Part shown: positions 8,360 to 16,027 of the stretch, piece after piece
How positions within the stretch are numbered: position 1 is the first letter of the stretch
Layout: each line of letters starts with the position of its first letter
Assembly: GCA_001604135.1 (NCBI GenBank)
Contig: LVAT01000020.1
Location: forward strand, 91,471-155,470
Length of the DNA: 64,000 bases
Reading direction: 5' to 3'
Source of the DNA: Clostridiales bacterium Firm_14
Lineage (GTDB): Bacteria; Bacillota; Clostridia; Saccharofermentanales; Saccharofermentanaceae
The notes under the pieces: generated by a model
What the model was told of the DNA's origin: nothing
Seen by the model: only the letters and a program-made list of their open reading frames with translations
The model's database searches: none
Made by a program: the position numbers and the translations under genes

Positions 8360-9481
8360 TTATTCTTCGGGCGAATCTTCAAAGACAAGGATATTCTTGC
8401 CGTGCTGCTTGCCGTAATACATGCGCTCGTCAGCTTTCTTGATAAGCTTCTCAGGCTCAGTGTATTTAGGCGTGTACTGCTCAAGACCAATTGTTATCGT
8501 TACGAAGATCTGCTTTCCGAAAAACGATGTCGGATTGGACTCTATGGTCTTTCTGAGCCTCTCCACTCTTATCTTTGCAGCAGCCAGATCGCAGTCCCTT
8601 AAGAGGATAACGAATTCCTCACCACCCCACCTGCAGATATCTGAACCCGGGAGCTCCTGCCTGATCATCATAGTCGTATGCTTAAGAACCTCATCACCTG
8701 CTTCATGTCCGTAAGAGTCATTTATCCTCTTAAAATCATCAAGATCACAGAAAGCGATACAGAACTTCTTAGGCTTGCCAGCAGACATGAGGGATTTTAC
8801 CAGAGGCAGGAAGCCTCTGCGGTTAAGAAGGCTCGTCAGGGCATCTTCATGCGCGTCCGCAGAAAGCTGCTTATTCTTAAGCTCCAGAACAGATACCGTA
8901 TGCTCACTTGAATAGATATACATGATGTTGTAGAAAACCGTTGCAAATACCATCGCGAATGCTGAGAAGATAACCAGAACGAGTGCAGTCGCAGAAGACA
9001 CCGTGTAGACCGGATCCTGGAAATAGAAGCTGAAGTATACAACGATGAATGTTATGAAGTTAAGGACTATCATCGATGCTACGCCCCATCTCTGCCTGCC
9101 CTTAAAGAGCGTGCTTCCGAAATAAATGATGATCGGAATTATCGAGAACAGGAAGCAGTACGTGCCGCAGCGGAGTCCGACATAGTATGTGGATACGATC
9201 GAATAGACCGTTACTTCCAGGATAATGCTTACATATACCGGAAGGAGGTGTCCGAATCTGCACAACACAAAACAGAAAACGTAAATGACTACGCTGAAGA
9301 AATTAAACTGTGCAAGAGGACTTACTCCGGCGATCCAGAAAATGACCATCAGCACGGCATGAACCAGGCCCATTACTCCGACAGTAAACGAGAAGGCATT
9401 GTTTACGAGAAAGCGCATCGCATTATCGAGGCGCTCATACCTCTTATTAACAGACTGTACCTTGTCAGCTATCTTATCCAT
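8360..9481 (-). CDS. membrane-bound diguanylate cyclase (GGDEF domain)
   Basis: The 373-residue protein has about six hydrophobic segments in its first 190 residues, a short coiled coil (LELKNKQLSADAHEDALT), then a complete GGDEF domain. DALTSLLNRRGF opens the domain, FCDLDDFKRINDSYGH carries the metal and guanine contacts, and RWGGEEF is the catalytic signature. It should make cyclic di-GMP from two GTP at the membrane. The inhibitory I-site (RxxD, five residues before GGEEF) is not there: the aligned residues read LPGS. Feedback inhibition by the usual route is therefore unlikely. An HD-GYP protein at 16028-17785 could be the opposing phosphodiesterase. Confidence 0.93.
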   Translation of the reverse strand: MDKIADKVQSVNKRYERLDNAMRFLVNNAFSFTVGVMGLVHAVLMVIFWIAGVSPLAQFNFFSVVIYVFCFVLCRFGHLLPVYVSIILEVTVYSIVSTYYVGLRCGTYCFLFSIIPIIIYFGSTLFKGRQRWGVASMIVLNFITFIVVYFSFYFQDPVYTVSSATALVLVIFSAFAMVFATVFYNIMYIYSSEHTVSVLELKNKQLSADAHEDALTSLLNRRGFLPLVKSLMSAGKPKKFCIAFCDLDDFKRINDSYGHEAGDEVLKHTTMMIRQELPGSDICRWGGEEFVILLRDCDLAAAKIRVERLRKTIESNPTSFFGKQIFVTITIGLEQYTPKYTEPEKLIKKADERMYYGKQHGKNILVFEDSPEE

Positions 9482-9610
9482 ATCTGATCTTTTCCCTGCT
9501 TAAGGGAAATACCCCGGTGTGCACGTTTTACTTATTTATATTTTTACACTTAAAAATGAACAAACCTACAGTAAAAATATGAATAATCTGTGAGGATTAG
9601 TTTTTAAGGC

Positions 9611-11077
9611 TTACAGGAAAAGGACTGTTATGCACGGATCACCGGGCGTTTTCATGTTCTTATAGGCAGGAACGTCAGACAGACCCATAAGAGACATTAC
9701 AGAAGGATCCGTTACATCCACCCACTCGCCTCCGGCCTTGACGAATGAACGTCCGGTTTCGGTCTTCGCTTCGTAATGAGCTTCACTGAATCCCAGTATC
9801 TTATAGATCTTTGTCTCTCTTGATTCGCCTTCGAAATATGCCGCGCCGGCAGTCTTAACGACAACAGTGAACTGCTTTACCGATATAGGACTGTCGAGCT
9901 TAACCGTCTGATATCCGGCATACTTAAATGTCCCCTTTACAGTCGCAAGCTGTTCGCCAAAGCTGCCTTCCAGGATCTCGATCTCATAAATCATTCCGGG
10001 AATATCAGACCAGATGCCAACAGCTCCGAGAGTACCAGATCTGTTATAGATAGAAGCATATTCAACGTTGCTGCACTTCATCACATCTTTACGCGTTACC
10101 TGTGTTGATTCCATGTCCCTGCCGATCATTTCGACCGCATCAGGAGAAAATACCAGGAGCTCAGGAAATCTTCCGTAAGAGACGGCCGAAGAATAATCCT
10201 TAGTAACGACACAGTTATAAAGCTCCGGCAAAGGCGTGTCATATGAGACCCAGTAGTAGCCTGAGTTGCCCCAGATCTCACCGAAGGAATTCTGAACGAG
10301 CCATGCACCGTCCCTATAGGCAGGGACCGAGAAGCAGTCCTGCGGGAAGTTATCGTCCCATCCGATGATCGTTGCCACATGGTTACAGTCATTTATGTTG
10401 TCCGGATGGTTCTGAGTATAAAATCCGTTTACCCTCTTGCAGTCTTTCTTGTAATTGACGCCAAGACAGACGGCACCGTATTCCTTTACAGCTTTCTTGA
10501 TGTCCTCTTCGGTTATCTCGTAAAGCCCGTCAAGACCGCAGTTATAGCAGCCTAAGGTATTCGCTTCGGAGATCATGTATCCGTTTAACGGGTCGGCACA
10601 AAGCCCTGCGACGACCTTACTCATGTCGCCGCCCAGATCGGTAACAATGCCATTGTATATATAGTATTTCTCCTCATCGAAAGAAGGCATGTCGCCTGTG
10701 ATCGGATCAGGAGCCGAATATATCCTGTTAATGATGTCAACGGGATTGATGTCTATAAGCTCGCCCTTGCTCTTAAGATATTCCGTCTGCATCGTGGTTA
10801 CGGCTGCATAACTGTAACAGCCGCCCGCGCCCTGTTCTCTTACGGGAGTACTAAGACCGATATCAAGTGAACAATAACTGTGATTAGGATCCTGAAAAGG
10901 AACAAAGTAATCTTTGTCAGCCAACGGGAAAAGCCCTTCTGCTCCGCTTGCAGGTTCGGCCGTAGTCTCAGGCGTGCCGGAATGCTTAGGGTCCGGCATG
11001 CTGCAGGAGGCCGCGCCTATTACCGTTGCAAGCGCCAGCACCAATGCTGTTTTCCTGTTAAAACATTTGAGATTCAT
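9611..11077 (-). CDS. papain-like (C1 family) cysteine peptidase lipoprotein
   Basis: From the ATG at 11077 the protein has 488 residues and a lipoprotein signal ending IGAASC (Cys25). The peptidase core follows with the full papain triad in order: REQGAGGCYSYA (oxyanion Gln and nucleophile Cys), DCNHVATIIGW (His), and LVQNSFGEIWGNSGYYWVSY (Asn). The last ~180 residues look like a beta-rich accessory domain. A longer frame begins at a GTG at 11146, but the added 23 residues spoil the signal peptide. The ATG has no clear ribosome site; instead TGGTATAAT lies just before it (TATAAT ends 8 nt upstream), so the mRNA may start at or near the ATG. The substrate is unknown. Confidence 0.85.
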   Translation of the reverse strand: MNLKCFNRKTALVLALATVIGAASCSMPDPKHSGTPETTAEPASGAEGLFPLADKDYFVPFQDPNHSYCSLDIGLSTPVREQGAGGCYSYAAVTTMQTEYLKSKGELIDINPVDIINRIYSAPDPITGDMPSFDEEKYYIYNGIVTDLGGDMSKVVAGLCADPLNGYMISEANTLGCYNCGLDGLYEITEEDIKKAVKEYGAVCLGVNYKKDCKRVNGFYTQNHPDNINDCNHVATIIGWDDNFPQDCFSVPAYRDGAWLVQNSFGEIWGNSGYYWVSYDTPLPELYNCVVTKDYSSAVSYGRFPELLVFSPDAVEMIGRDMESTQVTRKDVMKCSNVEYASIYNRSGTLGAVGIWSDIPGMIYEIEILEGSFGEQLATVKGTFKYAGYQTVKLDSPISVKQFTVVVKTAGAAYFEGESRETKIYKILGFSEAHYEAKTETGRSFVKAGGEWVDVTDPSVMSLMGLSDVPAYKNMKTPGDPCITVLFL

Positions 11078-11160
11078 GTCAGTTATTATACCAAAGAGAC
11101 GGATTGGAAATAGCCTCTTCTCTATTTCGCGGTCCCTTAGGATCACTTCTGTCAGGACGT

Positions 11161-11206
11161 GAAAAACGGATAAAGATCAACAATCTGCTGATGATTATCC
11201 GTTTTC
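11161..11206 (-). terminator. long hairpin, probable terminator of the CPBP protease gene
   Basis: GAAAAACGGATAA (11161-11173) pairs with TTATCCGTTTTC (11195-11206), with an inner ATCA/TGAT pairing. On the minus strand the stem ends in TTTTTC. It lies 28 bp after the CPBP stop. Its 46-bp size and nested design resemble single units of the hairpin arrays. Confidence 0.7.
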
Positions 11207-11233
11207 ATAATCAGGATATTAACGTGAGAGGTT

Positions 11234-12091
11234 TTACGCGATCGTGACCTCAGCCTTCTCCTTCGAAGAGTTCTTGTCTGTGAGGATCCCTACGATGTAT
11301 ACCGCAAGCATGATCCCGCCGATTGCCGTAAGAATGTACATTCCCGTTTTGCTGAGCTTTTCGAGAACGGGGAAATATGAGCATACCATGCCGTAAGTAT
11401 TCATGATGATGTGGAATACGATACCGGGAATGATAGAGCCGGTCTTTACTCTTGCAACACAGATGATAAGTCCTACAACGCCTGCCCAGATTGCCCATAC
11501 AAGACCGCCGTGGCAAAGTCCGAAGACAACGGATGATATGACGGCTGCAACAACTGCAGGCATTGCCTTACCGAGCCTGCTGAAGATATAACCTCTGAAT
11601 ACGACTTCCTCCAGGATCGGGATGAGGATCGCATTTACGATGATCGCGAGCCAGAAGGGGTAAGATGTAAGGCTGCCCATTCCGCTTGTGAGGTCACCTA
11701 ACAGTTCTTCAGGGATCGGCAGAATACTGAGCATGAAGTTCATGAAGAACATTCCTCCTAAAGCACCTGCGACCGTAAGGCCCATCTGCTTGCCTGTAAC
11801 CATCTTCATGTCGGTTTCTTTTGCGAGGTTCGTCTTCTTGACCTTTTCGATTATAAAAAAGACCAGGAGTGTCAGGAGCACGCCGATCAGCATGCTTATG
11901 CCCTTGTAGCCGTTGCCGTCTGTCTGGAAAGCTGCCATTGCTTCCTCCTGGCTTAAGCCCATAGCCCTGTACTTAGCACCTAAATTGTATCCGTAGATGT
12001 AGCCGACAAAGAGGTCAACAATGTTCATGCAGGATAAATAAACTGCGAAGTAGCCTATTGCTTTTCCAATCTGTTTTAAAACCTTTTTCAT
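11234..12091 (-). CDS. CPBP family intramembrane glutamic protease
   Basis: The 285-residue protein is almost entirely hydrophobic, with about eight membrane segments. The CPBP (Abi/Rce1) motifs are present: ILEEVVFRGYIFSRL carries the EE-x3-R catalytic motif, FGLCHGG the first conserved His, and IVFHIIMNT the second His/Asn motif. In Gram-positive bacteria such proteases process or give immunity to peptides and often accompany agr-like regulators. That fits here, since the gene is divergent from a LytTR regulator/GHKL kinase pair and has a LytTR-type repeat in its promoter. The ATG follows GAAAGGAAT. The peptide substrate is not visible in this window. Confidence 0.9.
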   Translation of the reverse strand: MKKVLKQIGKAIGYFAVYLSCMNIVDLFVGYIYGYNLGAKYRAMGLSQEEAMAAFQTDGNGYKGISMLIGVLLTLLVFFIIEKVKKTNLAKETDMKMVTGKQMGLTVAGALGGMFFMNFMLSILPIPEELLGDLTSGMGSLTSYPFWLAIIVNAILIPILEEVVFRGYIFSRLGKAMPAVVAAVISSVVFGLCHGGLVWAIWAGVVGLIICVARVKTGSIIPGIVFHIIMNTYGMVCSYFPVLEKLSKTGMYILTAIGGIMLAVYIVGILTDKNSSKEKAEVTIA

Positions 12092-12162
12092 GTGTAGATT
12101 CCTTTCTTCATTGAACTCACGGCGATTCTATCATCAGGAGCAGCTCGAAAATGAGGACTGGA

Positions 12163-12193
12163 GTGAATGGTATCTTTCCCGTCGTAAACGGTA
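12163..12193 (-). promoter_or_regulatory. predicted LytTR regulator binding site before the CPBP gene
   Basis: On the minus strand, TACCGTTTAC (12184-12193) is followed by TACCATTCAC (12163-12172). The two copies are exactly 21 bp apart start to start, the spacing of AgrA/LytTR direct repeats on one DNA face. They precede a TAGAAT that could serve as -10 for the CPBP gene, with no good -35, as expected for an activated promoter. Binding is inferred. Confidence 0.55.
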
Positions 12194-12255
12194 TTGCGAA
12201 CAGCTCAATGTTTATTTAGAATTCATAACAGATAATCTTAAGGAGCGTTCACAAA

Positions 12256-12957
12256 GTGCGTATTGCCATCTGCGATGACGAAGAAATATACAGAATAGAG
12301 CTTAAGACTTTGCTTGATAAGCTCCTTATCAATGCCGATTACAATATCGACACTTTTGACGACGGGAACAGGCTCTCTGAGAGCTTTAAGGCCCTTCCCT
12401 ACGATCTTGTATTCCTTGATATAGAGATGCCTGCAGTAGACGGAATCACGCTCGCCAAGAAGATCAGAGCGGTATCAGAGAAGGTCTTCATCGTATTCCT
12501 TACGAGCCATGTCGAATATGCGATCGAAGGATATGAAGTAAATGCCCTGCGTTATCTCACAAAACCCGTAGATATAGAGAAGCTTAAGGAAGTCATAAGA
12601 TATGTTCAGGAGAAGCAGGGAAACTCGCGTCATCTGATAATCAAGGAAGAAGGCGAAGAACTGCTCATTGAACTCAATGACATCATCTACATGGAGTCAA
12701 TGAACCAGAACGTCAGGATCGTGACTTCCAAAGGCGAACATGTCATCAGATACAATATCGGCGACTTCGAAGACCAGCTCAAAAACGATGGTTTCTTCAG
12801 GATCCACAGAGGCTATCTGATATCGCTTGCCAAGGTAAAAAAGCTCTCCAAAAATGATGTGATCATGGAAGGCGACTTCGTTCTCCCTGTGAGCCGCAGC
12901 AATGTAAAAGCTCTCAAAGATGCCTTGTACGCTTACGTGGAAGGACTGGCTTTCTGA
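12256..12957 (+). CDS. LytTR-type response regulator (AgrA/LytR family)
   Basis: The 233-residue protein has an N-terminal receiver domain (acidic pocket in ICDDEE, phospho-acceptor Asp in LVFLDIEMPAVDG, conserved Lys in YLTKPVD) and a C-terminal LytTR DNA-binding domain (from about residue 130, with GFFRIHRGYLIS and LPVSRSN). The start is a GTG at 12256, eleven bases after AAGGAG. The next gene, its probable cognate kinase, begins one base after the stop. The pair should act as a two-component system, and the 21-bp direct repeat upstream suggests it controls the divergent CPBP gene. Confidence 0.93.
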   Translation: MRIAICDDEEIYRIELKTLLDKLLINADYNIDTFDDGNRLSESFKALPYDLVFLDIEMPAVDGITLAKKIRAVSEKVFIVFLTSHVEYAIEGYEVNALRYLTKPVDIEKLKEVIRYVQEKQGNSRHLIIKEEGEELLIELNDIIYMESMNQNVRIVTSKGEHVIRYNIGDFEDQLKNDGFFRIHRGYLISLAKVKKLSKNDVIMEGDFVLPVSRSNVKALKDALYAYVEGLAF

Positions 12958-12958
12958 T

Positions 12959-14380
12959 ATGTCTGAGATTCTTGAATTCATCCTTTCCATAACACTTTCT
13001 CTTTTGAACAATTCCCAGATCATTATCTCAATGCTGCTCGTAATACTCGTCGCAGCATGCTTTCTCGGGCGCTACATCGAGCTTACCAAAAAGCTGGTAT
13101 TATCGTCATTCGGGCCCATTATCCTGACCATACTGGGAAATGTGCTCCTTAATCTGTTCTTCAGCGAAATGCCTGAGGAAACGGTTATGTTCAACTATAA
13201 CAACGTATTGGTATTGGTAATATTTGTCTACGCATTCTTCTTTTACTTTTTCGCTTATAAGGAAAAGAAGTTTTTGAGAGCAATTGAATCTACTGTCTGC
13301 CTGTATCTTGTAACCGCCTATACTTCCACACTCTCACAAATGACCGCCGTCTACTTCTATGGCGGGACCGATGAAGTTATGGTGGATCTCTTCATAGATC
13401 ATTTAGGTGTCGGTGGTATATGGACGTTCATAACGATAATGAGCTTTTTGGTTGCGCTGACACTTTTCCTTGTGGTATATTTCGGCTTCTACAGACCAAA
13501 AAAGTTCTATGTCATAGGCATTCCTTACAGGATCTTTTTTACAGTGTGGGCCGCTCTTTTTGTCTCTGTCCCTTTTATTCCCGCACAGATGTCTTCAGAG
13601 TATGTAACGCTGGAACAGAGATATCATGTCATTGGTATCTTCTATGCAATAGGAACACTCATCTTGGGGCTTGCTGTGCCTGTCATCATGATCATATCCT
13701 CAGTCGACAGGTCCCTGCGCGAGAAGAACAAATCGCAGGAAGCATACCTTGCAGCAGAACTCGAATACATCGGCCAGTACAAAAAGCAGCAGGTCGAGAC
13801 TAAGGCCTTCAGACACGATATCAAGAACAATCTGGCCATGACTCAGATGATGCTCGAGAAAGGCAATGTCGAAGACGCAAAAGCACATATAGCAGACATG
13901 TTAGGAAATGTCGGCTCCTTCTCGCCTAAATATGTAACCGGTGACGAGATGCTCGACATCATCGTCTTCATGAAGGCCGACAAGATGGAAGAAAAGAACA
14001 TAAGGTTCACGTTAGACGGCGTTGTCGACGGCGGACTCAACATAAAGCCGATGGACAAGTGCAGCATCTTCGCTAATGCTCTGGACAACGCCATTGAAGC
14101 TGCTTCCGCCTGCGATGATCCTTATATAGAAATGAGCATAAAAAGAACAGACAAATTCTTTATCATCAAGATCTCAAATTCCACCAGATCAAAGGTCAAT
14201 GTCGAGAAGCTCCTGGCATCTTCCGGCTACACATCCAAAAAGGACAAGGACCATCACGGCTTCGGCCTGATGAATGTAAGACGCGCCGTCGAGAACTTAA
14301 ACGGTCTGATAAAGGCTGATTCCGACGAGAGCACTTTTACTCTGTCGATCATGCTGCCAAGAACTGCTCAGGCTCAGTAA
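12959..14380 (+). CDS. sensor histidine kinase with GHKL ATPase domain (AgrC-like)
   Basis: From the ATG at 12959 (after GGAAGGA, one base past the regulator's stop) the protein has 473 residues. Six to seven hydrophobic segments fill about residues 1-250. A coiled coil follows, then the phospho-acceptor region AFRHDIKNNLAMTQMML, typical of AgrC/CitA-type kinases. The ATPase core has NALDNAIEAA (N-box) and HHGFGLMNVRRAVE (G-box). It should sense an outside signal, probably a peptide, and phosphorylate the LytTR regulator. No agrD/agrB-like signal gene is seen nearby. The stop at 14380 is followed by ~110 bp with no clear terminator. Confidence 0.9.
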   Translation: MSEILEFILSITLSLLNNSQIIISMLLVILVAACFLGRYIELTKKLVLSSFGPIILTILGNVLLNLFFSEMPEETVMFNYNNVLVLVIFVYAFFFYFFAYKEKKFLRAIESTVCLYLVTAYTSTLSQMTAVYFYGGTDEVMVDLFIDHLGVGGIWTFITIMSFLVALTLFLVVYFGFYRPKKFYVIGIPYRIFFTVWAALFVSVPFIPAQMSSEYVTLEQRYHVIGIFYAIGTLILGLAVPVIMIISSVDRSLREKNKSQEAYLAAELEYIGQYKKQQVETKAFRHDIKNNLAMTQMMLEKGNVEDAKAHIADMLGNVGSFSPKYVTGDEMLDIIVFMKADKMEEKNIRFTLDGVVDGGLNIKPMDKCSIFANALDNAIEAASACDDPYIEMSIKRTDKFFIIKISNSTRSKVNVEKLLASSGYTSKKDKDHHGFGLMNVRRAVENLNGLIKADSDESTFTLSIMLPRTAQAQ

Positions 14381-14491
14381 TAAAGCCGCCTCATCAGAAA
14401 TCAGAAGTTTTTTATTTGATTTTTGCCCATTTTCGCGTTAGAATTCCTATTCTGCTTAAAAATCTTAGGGAAATAGGATAAATTTTTAATT

Positions 14492-15847
14492 ATGGTAAAC
14501 GTAAAGGAAACATCTTTCAGAAAGAAGCTCATCTCGCTGATACTGCCGATGACACTGCAGAACTTTGTTTTTGCACTGGTTCCGGTATCAGACGCTGTCA
14601 TGCTGCTCTTCCTGTCTCAGGACTCAATGGCAGCAGTATCGCTCGCAACACAGGTCGTACTCGTACTGACCCTTTTTACCATGTCCATAACTGCCGGCGG
14701 CTCAATGTTTGCCGCACAGTACTGGGGCAAGGGTGACAATGAATCGATCGAGAAAGTATTCGGATACATGTTCGCGTTATCGCTCCCCGTAATACTCGTT
14801 TTCTTCACCTGCGGCATGTTCATGCCTGAAGGCGTAATGAGAGTATTCACAAATGAGCCCGAACTCATCGCAAACGGCATCCCTTACATCAGGATCGCGT
14901 CTTTCTCATATGTCTTCATGACACTCGCATCTGTTTTCGAGACACTCCTTAAGAATGTCGGATACGTTAAGGAATGTACGATCGCGAGCGTTGTTATCGT
15001 GTTCCTGAACATCATCCTGAATGCTTTACTCATCTTCGGTCTTTGCGGTCTGCCCGCAATGGGTTCTGCAGGAGCAGCTCTTGCGACGACGATCTCGAAC
15101 TTTGCAGGCTTCCTTCTCTGCATAATCTTCATTCTCGTAAAGACGAAGTTCCGGCTTAAGCTTAAGAACATCTTCCATGCGGACATGGACTTAAGGCAGA
15201 GGTTCTCGAAGTATACTCTCCCCTACCTTCTGAATTCCCTTCTCTGGGGATTCGGCTTTACCATGATCACCGTAATCATGGGACACCTGGGATCTGATGC
15301 TGCAGCTGCAAACGGCATTGCAGCGATCGTCAAAGACCTCGTATCCTGCCTCTGCTTTGCTATCGCAGGCGGAAGCGTTATCATCATCGGCAACGAGCTT
15401 GGTGCCGGCAGACTCGAACAGGCTAAGGAATACGGTGATAAGCTCTTTAAGATCACGGTCATCTCCGGAATCGTCCTTGGACTTGTTGCAGCTGCATCAG
15501 CTCCTCTCGTCCTGTACTTTGTTAACCTTACAGAGACCGCAGAGCACTACCTGTTTATCATGCTCCTGATGTGCAGCTACTACATATTAGGAAGATCGAT
15601 CAACTCCACGCTCATCAGCGGAATCTTCTCTGCAGGCGGAGACACCAAGTTCGGATTCATCTGCGACACCGTCACGATGTGGGCATTTATCGTGCCTTTA
15701 GGCTTCATTTCAGCATTCGTCCTGAACTGGCCTGTTATGGTCGTCTACTTCATCTTAAATCTCGACGAGATCGTAAAGATCCCTGTCGTAATCGCCCACT
15801 ACAAGAAATACAAGTGGGTAAAGAACATCATCAACGAGGAAGTATAA
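14492..15847 (+). CDS. MATE family multidrug/metabolite efflux transporter
   Basis: The 451-residue protein has the size and twelve hydrophobic segments of the MATE family, including ILPMTLQNFVFALVPVSDAVMLLFL at the first helix, AAQYWGKGD, and the repeated second half from about residue 235 (LPYLLNSLLWGFGFTMI, GNELGAGRLEQA). Such proteins export cationic drugs or metabolites with Na+ or H+. The substrate cannot be told. The start at 14492 has only a weak ribosome site (AGGATAA). It follows the kinase gene by 111 bp and may be expressed on its own. Confidence 0.92.
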   Translation: MVNVKETSFRKKLISLILPMTLQNFVFALVPVSDAVMLLFLSQDSMAAVSLATQVVLVLTLFTMSITAGGSMFAAQYWGKGDNESIEKVFGYMFALSLPVILVFFTCGMFMPEGVMRVFTNEPELIANGIPYIRIASFSYVFMTLASVFETLLKNVGYVKECTIASVVIVFLNIILNALLIFGLCGLPAMGSAGAALATTISNFAGFLLCIIFILVKTKFRLKLKNIFHADMDLRQRFSKYTLPYLLNSLLWGFGFTMITVIMGHLGSDAAAANGIAAIVKDLVSCLCFAIAGGSVIIIGNELGAGRLEQAKEYGDKLFKITVISGIVLGLVAAASAPLVLYFVNLTETAEHYLFIMLLMCSYYILGRSINSTLISGIFSAGGDTKFGFICDTVTMWAFIVPLGFISAFVLNWPVMVVYFILNLDEIVKIPVVIAHYKKYKWVKNIINEEV

Positions 15848-15876
15848 TTGATCAAAGCCCGGCAGAGCAAAGGGTG

Positions 15877-15975
15877 AAATCGTACGTTTTTAATCATGAA
15901 AAAAGTACGATTCTACCGGTTGCAACTTGCAAGCATTCAAATCGTACGTTTTTAACCTCGAAAATGGTACGATTT
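15877..15975. repeat. hairpin array B: two 37-bp palindromic units at 62-bp period
   Basis: Unit 1 spans 15877-15913 and unit 2 spans 15939-15975. Each begins AAATCGTAC and ends GTACGATT[CT], with a TTTTT/AAAA-type inner pairing and a different loop. The tails after each unit (TACC, then TTGCAACTT) are also alike. The array lies between the convergent 3' ends of the MATE and HD-GYP genes. Confidence 0.85.
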
Positions 15976-15993
15976 TACCATTTGCAACTTTCA

Positions 15994-16019
15994 ATAAAAA
16001 TGGCTGTCTTGAGACAGCC
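15994..16019 (-). terminator. intrinsic terminator of the HD-GYP gene
   Basis: GGCTGTC and GACAGCC pair (16002-16019) with a TTGA loop; on the minus strand the stem is followed by ATTTTTATT. Confidence 0.85.
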
Positions 16020-16027
16020 CTTATCAA

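Noticed and set aside
14381..14491. terminator after the sensor kinase gene
   Set aside because: GCCGCCTCATCA resembles part of the terminator near 5950, but the pairing half is missing, so no stable stem forms.
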